Assembly (NCBI GenBank): GCA_963715025.1
Contig: CAVQQQ010000001.1
Location: 248,001-312,000, forward strand
DNA: 64,000 bases
Origin: DASSJT01 sp963715025
GTDB lineage: Bacteria > Actinomycetota > Actinomycetes > Actinomycetales > Dermatophilaceae
Reading direction: 5' to 3'
Part shown: piece after piece, positions 25,258 to 33,750 of the stretch
Position numbering within the stretch: position 1 is the first letter of the stretch
How the letters are laid out: every line of letters begins with the position of its first letter
The notes under the pieces: generated by a model
Told to the model about the DNA's origin: nothing
Seen by the model: only the letters and a program-made list of their open reading frames with translations
The model's database searches: none
Program-made: the position numbers and the translations under genes

Positions 25258-25542
25258 TCAGCCCCCGGAGACGGCGTTGATCACGTAGACCACGGATTGG
25301 GGTCGCACCTGGGTGTCGAGGCCGCCGGTGCGCTTGGCGTCCTCGCCGTCGACGAACACGTTGACGTGGCGCCGGATCTGGCCGCGCTCGTCGCGCACTC
25401 GCGACGCGAGGATCGGCCAGGGCGCGAACGCCTCGTCGAGCACTGCGGCAAGGGGTGCAGGCTTCGACAGGTCGACAGCCAGCTCGCCCGCGCCGCCGGC
25501 CAGGTCTCGCAGAAGGCTGGGGAGGACAACGCGGGCCGTCAT
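25258..25542 (-). CDS. MoaD/ThiS-like ubiquitin-fold protein with C-terminal Gly-Gly
   Basis: 94 residues. The beta-grasp pattern (VVLPSLLRDLAGG at the start, LAAVLDEAFAPWPILASRV, HVNVFVDGEDAKRTGGLDTQV) ends exactly in SGG, the di-glycine tail that is adenylated and thiocarboxylated in sulfur carriers. The ATG at 25542 overlaps the stop of the BNR-repeat gene by 4 nt (ATGA), so the pair is translationally coupled. The nearby cysteine desulfhydrase suggests sulfur chemistry, but no E1-like activating enzyme is in the window. Exact client pathway unknown. Confidence 0.75.
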   Translation of the reverse strand: MTARVVLPSLLRDLAGGAGELAVDLSKPAPLAAVLDEAFAPWPILASRVRDERGQIRRHVNVFVDGEDAKRTGGLDTQVRPQSVVYVINAVSGG

Positions 25543-26625
25543 GACAGCGTGACGGCCCGGACGCACAGCACGTCAGGCAGCCGGGCGGCGACCAGGGAAA
25601 ACGTCTCGCCGCCGTTGATCGACGCGTAGACCTCGCCGTTGCGGGTGCCGAGGTAGAGACCGGCCTCGTCATGGGTGTCGGTGGACGCGGCGTCGCGCAG
25701 CACTGTGGTGTAGCAGTGGTCGGGCAGACCGGCAGCCTGCATGCGCCAAGTCTTGCCAGCGTCGTCGGAGCGCTGCACCTGCAGCTGGCCGCCGGGCGGG
25801 ATGCGCTCTCCGTCGGAGGTGATCGGCACCAGCCAGAGTGTGCCGCCGTCGCGGGGGTGGGCGACCACGGCGAAGCCGAAGTTGGTGGGCAGACCCTCCT
25901 CGATCGGCTGCCAGGTCACGCCCTTCGTCGTCGGACCGGTACACCCCGCGGTGATTCTGCGCGTAGAGCCGCGAGGGCTCATCGGCGTCGCGGGCGACCT
26001 TGTGCACGCACTGCCCGAACTCCGGCCACTCGTTGTGAGGCATGAAGTAGGCGTGGATGCCCGTGTTGCCCGTCGTCCAGGTGACGCCACCGTCGCGGGT
26101 GTTGTAGACACCACCCGTGCTCATCGCGACCAGCATTGAGGATGGGTCCGCCGGGTTCGGCAGCACCGTGTGGATCGCCGGGCCGCCGAAGCCGGCTCCC
26201 CACTCGGGCCGGTGCGGGTGGTCCCACAGGCCACGGTTGAGCTCGAAGGTCTCGCCACCGTCGGTGCTCCGCCACAGCCCCTGAGGCTCGGAGCCGGCCC
26301 ACACCACCTGGTCGTCATGTGGGTCGGCGACCAGCTGCCAGGTGGCCTTGAGCGCCGTGTCGGTGCCCTCCGGGAACCGGATGGACCCCTCTGGATGCTC
26401 AGTCCAGGACCGGCCGAGGTCGTCGGAGTGCTGCAGCGCCGGCCCCCAGTGCTCGGAGCGGAAGCCGGCCAGCAGCCGCGTGCGGCCTCTCCGGGTGTCG
26501 AACAGGAGCGACAGCACCTCGCTCATGAGGTGGTGTGGGCCCTCCAACTGCCACTCCTGCCGGTCGCTGCTGCGTGCCAGCCACAGGCCCTTGCGAGTGC
26601 CGACTGCGACGACGGTCTCGGTCAT
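25539..26625 (-). pseudogene. BNR/sialidase-like beta-propeller protein, single frameshift
   Basis: About 361 residues across two frames. It has repeated Asp-box-like strands (SDDLGRSW, STDGGETFELNRG, TRDGGVTWTTGN, SDDAGKTWRMQA, SINGGETF), as in WD40/YVTN/BNR sialidase-like propellers. The frame breaks at the CCC run 25921-25923 between YRSDDEG and VTWQPIEEG, best explained by one missing base. No signal peptide, so cytoplasmic. CATGAT 6 nt before the ATG at 26625 suggests a leaderless start. It is coupled to the MoaD/ThiS-like gene. Enzymatic activity is unproven; a sequencing error is plausible. Confidence 0.75.
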
Positions 26626-26650
26626 GGCGCCATCATGACACCGACCCCCG

Positions 26651-27568
26651 TCAGCCGCGATGGACCACGTTGAGCAGGGGTCGCCCGGCAGCAAGGGCAC
26701 CCAGCTGCTCGCGCAGCAGCCGGATCGCCCGGGGCCGGAAGGCCGTGGTCGCACCCCCCGTGTGCGGGCTGACGAGAACCCCGGGCGCGCTCCACAGCGG
26801 ATGTCCGGGGGGCAGCGGCTCCGGGTCGGTCACGTCCAGCGCGATCCGCAACCGGCCCGCATGGCGCAGCAGGGCCTCGGTGTCGGCCACCCGCCCGCGG
26901 GCCACGTTGACGAGCAGCGAGCCGTCCGGCATACGGGCCAGGAACTCCTCGCCCACGAGCCCTTCCGTCTCCGCGGTGAGTGGCACCACGACGATCACGA
27001 CGTCGTAGGCCGGCAGCAGCCCAGGCAGCTCGTCGACGCTGTGCACCGAGCGCACGAGGTGGTCACCGCCGCGGGCGCGGCTGGCGACCGCGGTCAGCTC
27101 GACCTCGAACGGCGTCAGCCGGGAGGCGATGGCCCGCCCGATCGAGCCGTAGCCGACGATGAGCACGCGGCGGTCGGCCAGGGCCGACCAGTAGCTCGGG
27201 GCAAGCCACTCGCCGACCGCCTGGGCACGGACGAAATCGGGTATGCCGCGCAGAGCCGCCAGCGCAAGGGCCACCGCGAGCTCTGCGGTCGAGCTGTCAT
27301 GGACGCCGGCAGCGTTGGCCAGGGCAACCCCCGTGGGAACGGCGTCGAGCAGCCCGTCATAGCCCGCCGTGAGCAGCTGGACGAGCTCCAGTCGGGGCAG
27401 CGCGGCCAGGACCGAGTGGTCGAAGCCCCCGATGTACGGAGGCACCACGGCTCGGATCTCGTCGGCGCGAGGCGGGACGGAGCCCAGGTCACCGGCCACG
27501 AACTCGATGCCGCCGACCGGCCCGACATCGTCGACCCAGTCCTGTCCCGGGAGGCAGATGACGTTCAT
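26651..27568 (-). CDS. D-isomer specific 2-hydroxyacid dehydrogenase
   Basis: 305 residues. The NAD-binding motif VLIVGYGSIGRAIASRL, the catalytic arginine in LLVNVARGRVADTEAL and the histidine in LVSPHTGGATTAF are all present. ALDVTDPEPLPPGHPLW is typical of the phosphoglycerate dehydrogenase-like, glyoxylate/hydroxypyruvate-type branch. TAGCGT (27575-27580) ends 6 nt before the ATG, so a leaderless start is likely. It is divergent, by 26 bp, from the PQQ-type lipoprotein. Substrate unknown. Confidence 0.88.
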   Translation of the reverse strand: MNVICLPGQDWVDDVGPVGGIEFVAGDLGSVPPRADEIRAVVPPYIGGFDHSVLAALPRLELVQLLTAGYDGLLDAVPTGVALANAAGVHDSSTAELAVALALAALRGIPDFVRAQAVGEWLAPSYWSALADRRVLIVGYGSIGRAIASRLTPFEVELTAVASRARGGDHLVRSVHSVDELPGLLPAYDVVIVVVPLTAETEGLVGEEFLARMPDGSLLVNVARGRVADTEALLRHAGRLRIALDVTDPEPLPPGHPLWSAPGVLVSPHTGGATTAFRPRAIRLLREQLGALAAGRPLLNVVHRG

Positions 27569-27594
27569 CCCGCCACGCTAGGCCACAATGGCGC

Positions 27595-28752
27595 ATGGAC
27601 CAGAGCCGGTGCCGCAGGGTGGTCCGTGCCCGGCTGGCCGTCGTCGGTGCGGCCGCGTGCGCGTTCGCCACGGCCGCCTGCACGGGCGCCGACAGCGCAG
27701 GAGGAGGCACGCCGGCCACCCTCAGCAGCCGGTCGTCGGCAACCAGCGCTGCGCGGCCGACCACCTCCACACCGGGGGGCACCGCGCTGCGGCAGACCGT
27801 CATCGCCACGAACCTCGACGTCCCCTGGGGTCTCGCCTTCCTGCCGGACGGGACCGCGCTCGTCACCCTTCGCGACCGTGCCGAGGTGGTCCGCATCGGC
27901 GCGGGCGGCACGACGATCGTGGCCAGCATTCCCGGAGTGGAACCCGAGGGTGAGGGCGGGCTCTTGGGCATCGCCCTGTCCCCCGGCTTCACCACCGACC
28001 ACCAGGTCTTCCTGTACTTCACGGCTGCCCGCGACAACCGCATCGTCAGGGCCACCTACGACGGTGGCCGGCTGACCGGCATACACCCGATCTTCACTGG
28101 CATCCCCAGAGGGGACCACCATGACGGCGGGCGCATCGCGTTCGGCCCCGACGGGTTCCTCTACGCCGGCACCGGCGATGCCGGCGACTCCGAGCAGGCG
28201 CAGGACCGCAGCGCCCTGGGCGGCAAGATCCTGCGCCTCACCAGCGAGGGCAGGCCAGCCCCGGGGAACCCGTTCCCGGGTTCGCCGGTGTGGTCGTACG
28301 GCCATCGCAATGTCCAGGGACTGGCGTGGGACGCCAGCGGCCGGATGTTCGCCAGCGAGTTCGGGCAAAACACGTGGGACGAGCTCAACGAGATTGTCCC
28401 GGGCGGCAACTACGGCTGGCCACGGGTGGAGGGCATCGCCAACGACCGCCGGTTCCGCAACCCGCTGCGCCAGTGGTCAACCGCGGATGCCTCGCCGAGC
28501 GGCATCACGATCGGACCTGACGGGGCGGTTTACATGGCCGCCCTCCGAGGTCAGGCGCTGTGGCGAATTCCGTTGGCGGAAGGCCGCGTTGGCGAACCGC
28601 AGCGCCTTCTTGCCGACAGGTACGGGCGACTCCGCACGGTCGAGCGAGCACCGGATGGCCGGCTTTGGGTGGTGACGAGCAACACCTTCCGAGGCAATCC
28701 CCGCCCGGGCGACGACCGCGTCATCGCCTTCCCTGTGACCAGCCTGCGCTGA
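27595..28752 (+). CDS. Lipoprotein with PQQ-dependent sugar dehydrogenase fold, LppZ-like
   Basis: 385 residues. The signal peptide ends in a lipobox ATAAC (cysteine near residue 29), followed by a Ser/Thr/Ala-rich linker and a glucose/sorbosone dehydrogenase beta-propeller (LDVPWGLAFLPDG; GEGGLLGIALSPGF; RGDHHDGGRIAFGPDGFLYAGTGD; LGGKILRL; WSYGHRNVQGLAW; YGWPRVEG). It should sit on the outer face of the membrane. M. tuberculosis lppZ (Rv3006) is at the same place between the DoxX and gatB genes. Cofactor and substrate are inferred from fold only. Confidence 0.88.
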   Translation: MDQSRCRRVVRARLAVVGAAACAFATAACTGADSAGGGTPATLSSRSSATSAARPTTSTPGGTALRQTVIATNLDVPWGLAFLPDGTALVTLRDRAEVVRIGAGGTTIVASIPGVEPEGEGGLLGIALSPGFTTDHQVFLYFTAARDNRIVRATYDGGRLTGIHPIFTGIPRGDHHDGGRIAFGPDGFLYAGTGDAGDSEQAQDRSALGGKILRLTSEGRPAPGNPFPGSPVWSYGHRNVQGLAWDASGRMFASEFGQNTWDELNEIVPGGNYGWPRVEGIANDRRFRNPLRQWSTADASPSGITIGPDGAVYMAALRGQALWRIPLAEGRVGEPQRLLADRYGRLRTVERAPDGRLWVVTSNTFRGNPRPGDDRVIAFPVTSLR

Positions 28753-28775
28753 CCCGGCGGCAGCGGATCGGCCTG

Positions 28776-28845
28776 GCGGTGCCCTTTGCGGTGCGTCCCC
28801 TTGGCGGTGCGTCCCCTTGGCGGCGCGTCCCCTTGGCGGCGCGTC
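28776..28845. repeat. 16-bp tandem repeats after the lipoprotein gene
   Basis: GCGGTGCGTCCCCTTG at 28788-28803 and 28804-28819, GCGGCGCGTCCCCTTG at 28820-28835, with partial copies on both sides (28776-28787 and 28836-28845). It starts 24 bp after the stop codon and ends about 47 bp before the DUF421 gene. No clear hairpin. Possibly slippage-derived. Confidence 0.85.
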
Positions 28846-28891
28846 GGCTGGCCTGCCGAGCGCAGCCCCCGGAGGCGGCGATGATGGCCGC

Positions 28892-29446
28892 ATGTGGAGA
28901 GACCTCGCGAATGTCGGTGTCAGCCTGCCGGACAAGGTCATCCGAACCATTGCGGTCTACCTGGTCCTCGCCGCGCTCCTGCGGGTGGCCGGAAAGCGCG
29001 ACCTGGCCCAGCTGAACTCCTTCGACCTCGTCGTGATGCTGCTGCTCAGCAACGTGGTCCAGAACGCCATCATCGGCCCGGACAACTCCCTGCTCGGCGG
29101 GCTGGTCGGTGCGGTCATCCTGATCGGGTTCAATGCCATCGTCGTCCGTCTGGCGCGCCGCAACGACATGGTCGCCGAACTGCTGGAGGGCACTGCCACG
29201 ACCCTGGCCCGCGACGGCGAGTGGGACGACAGCGCGCTCGAGCACGAGGGCCTGAGACGGTCGGATGTCGACGCTGCCCTCCGTCGGCAGAACGCGAACA
29301 GTGTGGACGAGGTCGAGCAGGTCACCATCGAGCCCGGGGGGGCCATCATCGCCACGCTGCGTGACGACCTTCAGTCGGCCACCAAGGCTGACGTCGCCCG
29401 GATCGAGGCCAAGCTCGACACCCTGCTTCGGTCGCAGGCCGGCTGA
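28892..29446 (+). CDS. DUF421 (YetF-type) membrane protein
   Basis: 184 residues. Membrane segments lie at about 18-34, 44-62 and 66-84, including the family pattern LRVAGKRDLAQLNSFDLVVMLLLSNVVQNAI. A cytoplasmic domain follows, with RRQNANSVDEVEQVTIEPGGAI near 130-152. The ATG at 28892 is used; GGAGG is 17 nt away, farther than usual. It stands between the tandem repeat and a convergent methyltransferase. Function of the family is poorly known. Confidence 0.8.
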   Translation: MWRDLANVGVSLPDKVIRTIAVYLVLAALLRVAGKRDLAQLNSFDLVVMLLLSNVVQNAIIGPDNSLLGGLVGAVILIGFNAIVVRLARRNDMVAELLEGTATTLARDGEWDDSALEHEGLRRSDVDAALRRQNANSVDEVEQVTIEPGGAIIATLRDDLQSATKADVARIEAKLDTLLRSQAG

Positions 29447-29457
29447 GCGCGACGGCG

Positions 29458-30096
29458 TCAGGCAGCCAGTCCGACGAACTCGAACCCCCACCGGCGACGA
29501 CGGGCGGACAGCCGCAGGCCGCCCGATTCCGCCGCCGCCACCATCTCCGACGTCGGCCGTAGGAACGCCCGGTAGGCCTTGCCCCGGATCGCCATGTAGG
29601 CGTTGATCGACGCGACGACCGGCCGGGTCCATGGTGACTGGCGGGGGTAGCTGAGCAGCAGCATTCCGCGGGTCAGCGCGGCGGCCTCTCTGATGAGGGC
29701 AAGACCGTCGGGGGTGCAGCACACGACGCCGTTCAGGATCACGATGTCGGCCGGTGCGACAGACCCCTCGCCGGTGAGCAGGTCGGCCACCCGGAACGAC
29801 GTGCGGCCAGCCAGTCCCTTGCTCTCTGCGAGCTCGCGAGCGAAGGGCGCGTAGGCCCCCACCAGCTCGACGATCTCACCGCTCGCCGCGCCTCCCGCGA
29901 CCAGCTCGGCCTGCAGCGTGCCGATCCCGCCGCCGATCTCGAGCACCCGGGCATCCTTGAGGGTCGCCTCGGGCACCGCCGCGATCATCTGCCGCTCGAT
30001 GGGACGAAGACCCTTCCTGCGGTAGCGCTCCAAGTCGTGCCGGGCCGCCTTCTCGCCGAAGACCGCCTGGCACACCGCACCGCGGCAGCAATCCAT
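29458..30096 (-). CDS. Class I SAM-dependent methyltransferase
   Basis: 212 residues. The SAM-binding motif I is VLEIGGGIGTLQAEL near residue 52, followed by IVELVGAYAPFARELAE and DIVILNGVVCCTPD. It starts with a Cys pair (MDCCRGAVCQAVF), which could bind a metal. TACACT (30103-30108) ends 6 nt before the ATG, again suggesting a leaderless start. It lies downstream of gatB but with its own promoter. Substrate unknown. Confidence 0.8.
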   Translation of the reverse strand: MDCCRGAVCQAVFGEKAARHDLERYRRKGLRPIERQMIAAVPEATLKDARVLEIGGGIGTLQAELVAGGAASGEIVELVGAYAPFARELAESKGLAGRTSFRVADLLTGEGSVAPADIVILNGVVCCTPDGLALIREAAALTRGMLLLSYPRQSPWTRPVVASINAYMAIRGKAYRAFLRPTSEMVAAAESGGLRLSARRRRWGFEFVGLAA

Positions 30097-30167
30097 GCCG
30101 CCAGTGTAGGAGCGGACGGCGAGGTATGCCGGTCGGCCGGGCCACGGTGCGGCCGCACCTACGCCGG

Positions 30168-31712
30168 TCAGGAGCCGAGCTTGGCGAGGATGAGCTCGCG
30201 TGCCCGGCCGGCGTCGGCCTGGCCTTTCATCTCCTTCATCACCTGGCCGATGAGCGCACCCGCCGCCTGTACCTTGCCGTCGCGGATCTTCTGCGCGACG
30301 TCGGGATTGGCGTCGATCACCTTGTCGACCGCCGCATCGAGCGCTCCATCGTCCCGGACCAGCTCGAGCCCCCGCGCGTCGGCAACCTCTGCCGGCGAAC
30401 CCTCGCCGGCCAGGACACCGTCAAGCACCTGCCGGGCCATCGCGTCGTTGAGGCGGCCGCTCTCGACCAACCCCTCGAGCTCGGCGAGGTGAGCTGCAGC
30501 CACACCCCGCTCAGCGGCATACGTGCTGAGGTCCTGGGCCTCGGCGTTGGCGCGCCGCGCCAGCTCGCCCATCCACCACTTGCGCGCGCCCGCCGGCGTC
30601 GCACCCGCCTCGACGGTCTCCTCGATGAGCCCCATCGCGTGCGCGTTGACGACGTCGCGCATCTCGAGGTCGCTGAACCCCCAGTCGGCCTGGAGCCGCT
30701 TGCGCCGCTGACCCGGGTGCTCGGGCAGGGTCGCCCGAAGCGCTTCGATGGTGTCACGGGTCGGCGCGACCGGCACCAGGTCGGGTTCGGGGAAGTAGCG
30801 GTAGTCGTCTGCGTCGGACTTCACGCGGCCGCTGGTGGTCACACCGGTGTCCTCGTGCCAGTGGCGCGTCTCCTGCGTCACGGCGCCGCCGGCGGTGAGG
30901 ATGGCGGCCTGGCGGGTGATCTCGTAGCGCACCGCGCGCTCGACCGAGCGCAGCGAGTTGACGTTCTTGGTCTCGGTGCGGGTGCCGAACGGCACGTCGT
31001 CCTGTGACTCCCCCTCCGCGGCTCGGGACCGCAGCGAGAGGTTCGCGTCACACCGCATCGAGCCCTGCTCCATCTTCACGTCGGACACGTCCATTGCCCT
31101 CAGCAGCTCGCGCAGCGCCGACACGTAGGCCCGGGCCACCTCCGGGGCGCGCTCTCCGGCCCCGGTGACGGGCTTGGTGACGATCTCGATGAGCGGAATG
31201 CCCGCGCGGTTGTAGTCGACCAGCGAGTACTCGGCGCCTTGGATCCGGCCCGTTGACCCGCCGACGTGGAGGCTCTTGCCGGTGTCCTCCTCCATGTGGG
31301 CGCGCTCGATGTCCACCCGGAAGACCATGCCGTCGTCGAGCTCCACGTCGAGATGTCCGTTGTAGGCGATCGGCTCGTCGTACTGGCTGGTCTGGAAGTT
31401 CTTGGGCATGTCCGGGTAGAAGTAGTTCTTCCGGGCGAAGCGGCACCACGGCGCGATCTCGCAGTTGAGCGCCAGGCCGATCCGGATCGCCGACTCGACC
31501 GCCTTCTCGTTGACCACCGGCAGGGCGCCGGGCAGCCCGAGGCAGACCGGGCAGACCTGGGTGTTGGGCTCGGCGCCGAAGTCCGTGGGGCACCCGCAGA
31601 ACATCTTCGTTCGGGTGTTGAGCTCGACGTGCACTTCCAGCCCCATGACCGGGTCGTATGCCGTGAGCGCCTCGTCGTAGGGAAGCACGGCTTCCGTGGC
31701 CGTCGCCGTCAT
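30168..31712 (-). CDS. gatB: Aspartyl/glutamyl-tRNA(Asn/Gln) amidotransferase subunit B
   Basis: 514 residues. The N-terminal catalytic part contains YDPVMGLEVHVELNTRTKMFCGC, PVCLGLPGALPVVN and YFYPDMPKNFQTSQYDEPI. The C-terminal helical and YqeY-like tail contains VLDGVLAGEGSP. With GatA and GatC it converts Glu-tRNA(Gln) and Asp-tRNA(Asn) to the amidated forms. The ATG at 31712 lies 1 nt after the gatA stop codon. Last gene of gatC-gatA-gatB. Confidence 0.97.
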   Translation of the reverse strand: MTATATEAVLPYDEALTAYDPVMGLEVHVELNTRTKMFCGCPTDFGAEPNTQVCPVCLGLPGALPVVNEKAVESAIRIGLALNCEIAPWCRFARKNYFYPDMPKNFQTSQYDEPIAYNGHLDVELDDGMVFRVDIERAHMEEDTGKSLHVGGSTGRIQGAEYSLVDYNRAGIPLIEIVTKPVTGAGERAPEVARAYVSALRELLRAMDVSDVKMEQGSMRCDANLSLRSRAAEGESQDDVPFGTRTETKNVNSLRSVERAVRYEITRQAAILTAGGAVTQETRHWHEDTGVTTSGRVKSDADDYRYFPEPDLVPVAPTRDTIEALRATLPEHPGQRRKRLQADWGFSDLEMRDVVNAHAMGLIEETVEAGATPAGARKWWMGELARRANAEAQDLSTYAAERGVAAAHLAELEGLVESGRLNDAMARQVLDGVLAGEGSPAEVADARGLELVRDDGALDAAVDKVIDANPDVAQKIRDGKVQAAGALIGQVMKEMKGQADAGRARELILAKLGS

Positions 31713-31713
31713 G

Positions 31714-33231
31714 TCAGGCTCCCTTCGCGGTCAGCTCGGGGGCCTTCGCCAGCAGCGGGCCACCCCACTTCGCGTGCAGCAGGCGCTCCAGCGCGGCCCC
31801 GGCGTTGTAGAGGCGCTCATCGCGCTGGGCCGGTGCCAGCAGCTGGATGCCGGTGGGCAGGCCGTCCTCCTCGGCCAGCCCGCTCGGCAGCGAGAGGCCG
31901 GGGGTTCCGGCGAGGTTGGCCGGGATCGTCGCGATGTCGTTGAGGTACATCGCCAGCGGGTCGTCGAGCTTCTCGCCGAGCCTGAAAGCCGTCGTGGGGG
32001 CCGTCGGGCTCACCAGGATGTCCGCCTTCTCGAAGGCCCGCTCGAAGTCGCGCGCGATCAGCGCGCGCACCTTCTGGGCCTGGCCGTAGTAGGCGTCGTA
32101 GTAGCCGGCCGACAGGGCATAGGTGCCGAGAATGATGCGCCGCTTCACCTCGTCGCCGAAACCGGCGTCGCGGGTCGCGGCCATGACCTGCTCGGCTGTG
32201 GGGTTCTCGACACCCTTCGGCCACACCCTCATCCCGTAGCGCATGGCGTCGAACTTGGCCAGGTTCGAGGACGCCTCGCTCGGCAGGATCAGATAGTAGG
32301 CCGCGAGGGCGAAGTCGAAGTTGGGGCAGGAGACCTCGACGAGCTCGGCGCCGGCGTCGACGAGCAGCTGGACGCACTCCTCGAACCGCTCCCGCACCCC
32401 CGCCTGGTAGCCCTCGCCGCCGAGCTCCTTGACGACGCCGACCTTGACCCCGCGGACGTCGGCGCGCCGGGCCGCCTCGACGACCGGGCGGACCGGTGCG
32501 TTGATCGAGGTCGAGTCCATCGGGTCGTGGCCGCCGATGACGGCATGCAGCAGGGCGGCGTCCAGCACCGTGCGCGTGCAGGGCCCAGCCTGGTCGAGGC
32601 TCGAGGCCAGCGCGACCAGGCCGTAGCGGGAGACGGCACCATAGGTGGGCTTGACACCCACGGTGCCGGTCACCGCGGCGGGTTGCCGGATCGAGCCGCC
32701 GGTGTCGGTGCCGATGGCCAGGGGAGCCTGGAAGGAGGCCACCGCCGCGGCCGAGCCACCGCCCGAGCCGCCGGGGATTCGGTCCAGATCCCACGGGTTG
32801 TGGGTCGGCCCATAGGCCGAGTGCTCCGTCGATGACCCCATGGCGAACTCGTCCATGTTGGTCTTGCCCAGGATGGGCATGCCCGCCGATCTGATCCGTG
32901 CGACGAGGGTGGCGTCGTAGGGCGGGACCCAGCCTTCGAGGATCTTCGAGCCACAGGTCGTCGGCAGCCCACGGGTGGCCATGACGTCCTTGACCGCGAT
33001 CGGCACCCCAGCGAGGACATGTAGCTCGTGCCCAGCAGCACGGCGGCGGTCGATGTCGGCCGCTGTGGCGAGGGCCCCCTCGGCGTCGACGTGGAGGTAG
33101 GCATGGATGCCACCGTCGATGGCCGCCGTGCGGTCGAGGTGGGCCTGGGTTACCTCGACGGAGGAGACCTCGCCGGTCGAGAGCGCGTGCGCCAGCTCGG
33201 CAGCGCTGGCGCGGGTGATGTCGAAGTTCAC
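31714..33231 (-). CDS. gatA: Aspartyl/glutamyl-tRNA(Asn/Gln) amidotransferase subunit A
   Basis: Glutaminase/amidase-signature subunit, 505 residues from the GTG at 33231, which has GAGGA about 3-6 nt upstream; a TTG at 33240 would overlap that ribosome site. The Ser-Ser-Lys triad is visible: PIAVKDVMATRG (lysine) and RIPGGSGGGSAAAVAS with DTGGSIRQPAA (serines). It supplies ammonia to GatB for tRNA-dependent amidation. It is second in the operon, about 90 nt after gatC. Confidence 0.97.
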   Translation of the reverse strand: MNFDITRASAAELAHALSTGEVSSVEVTQAHLDRTAAIDGGIHAYLHVDAEGALATAADIDRRRAAGHELHVLAGVPIAVKDVMATRGLPTTCGSKILEGWVPPYDATLVARIRSAGMPILGKTNMDEFAMGSSTEHSAYGPTHNPWDLDRIPGGSGGGSAAAVASFQAPLAIGTDTGGSIRQPAAVTGTVGVKPTYGAVSRYGLVALASSLDQAGPCTRTVLDAALLHAVIGGHDPMDSTSINAPVRPVVEAARRADVRGVKVGVVKELGGEGYQAGVRERFEECVQLLVDAGAELVEVSCPNFDFALAAYYLILPSEASSNLAKFDAMRYGMRVWPKGVENPTAEQVMAATRDAGFGDEVKRRIILGTYALSAGYYDAYYGQAQKVRALIARDFERAFEKADILVSPTAPTTAFRLGEKLDDPLAMYLNDIATIPANLAGTPGLSLPSGLAEEDGLPTGIQLLAPAQRDERLYNAGAALERLLHAKWGGPLLAKAPELTAKGA

Positions 33232-33324
33232 AGTCCTCAAACGTCCTTGCTCGGTGTGGTTGTTGGTGGTGAGCCCTGGTTGCCTCCCCCGGCTCGCGGC
33301 TGAGCCCCCTGCTCAGCGAACCGG

Positions 33325-33621
33325 TCAGTCCTCGGCGAGGATGCGCGGCACGGAGAACCGCTGCTGCTCCGACGCCGGCGCCCCTGACAGGGCCTCGTCG
33401 GCGCCGAGCGAGGGTCGCACCTCGTCGGGGCGCGTGACGTTGGTGAGCGGCATGGGGTGCGACATCGGCTCGACCTCGCTGGTCGCGGCCTCCTGGACCT
33501 TGGCCACCGACTCGAGGATGACGCCGAGCTCCCCGACCATCCGGTCGAGCTCGGCCTCGGACAGGTCGATGCGCGCCAGGCCGGCGAGGTGGGCGACGTC
33601 GTCGCGGGACAGTGCGGACAT
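33325..33621 (-). CDS. gatC: Aspartyl/glutamyl-tRNA(Asn/Gln) amidotransferase subunit C
   Basis: 98-residue wrapping subunit of GatCAB (VAHLAGLARIDLSEAELDRM near the start; RPDEVRPSLGADEAL and RFSVPRILAE near the end). First gene of the operon. The ATG at 33621 has TAGACT at 33629-33634, a 7-nt gap, fitting a leaderless start. A block of 13-14 bp tandem repeats begins about 20 bp upstream of that -10. A longer upstream frame is rejected as unconserved. Confidence 0.95.
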   Translation of the reverse strand: MSALSRDDVAHLAGLARIDLSEAELDRMVGELGVILESVAKVQEAATSEVEPMSHPMPLTNVTRPDEVRPSLGADEALSGAPASEQQRFSVPRILAED

Positions 33622-33654
33622 GCGCGCAAGTCTATGGGGACGCCGCCCGGCTTC

Positions 33655-33732
33655 CGACCAGCGCTCTAGACCAGCACTTTCGACCAGCACCTTCGACCGA
33701 GCACCTTCGACCAGCGCTTTCGACCGGCACCG
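33655..33732. repeat. Six 13-14 bp tandem repeats in the divergent gatC/esterase promoter region
   Basis: Units of the type GACCAGCACTTTC: GACCAGCGCTCTA, GACCAGCACTTTC, GACCAGCACCTTC, GACCGAGCACCTTC, GACCAGCGCTTTC, GACCGGCACCG. They lie between the gatC -10 (33629-33634) and the esterase -10 (GAGACT, 33739-33744), covering the -35 positions of both. They could be repeated regulator half-sites or slippage products. Confidence 0.8.
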
Positions 33733-33750
33733 GGGTGTGAGACTGGCCGG

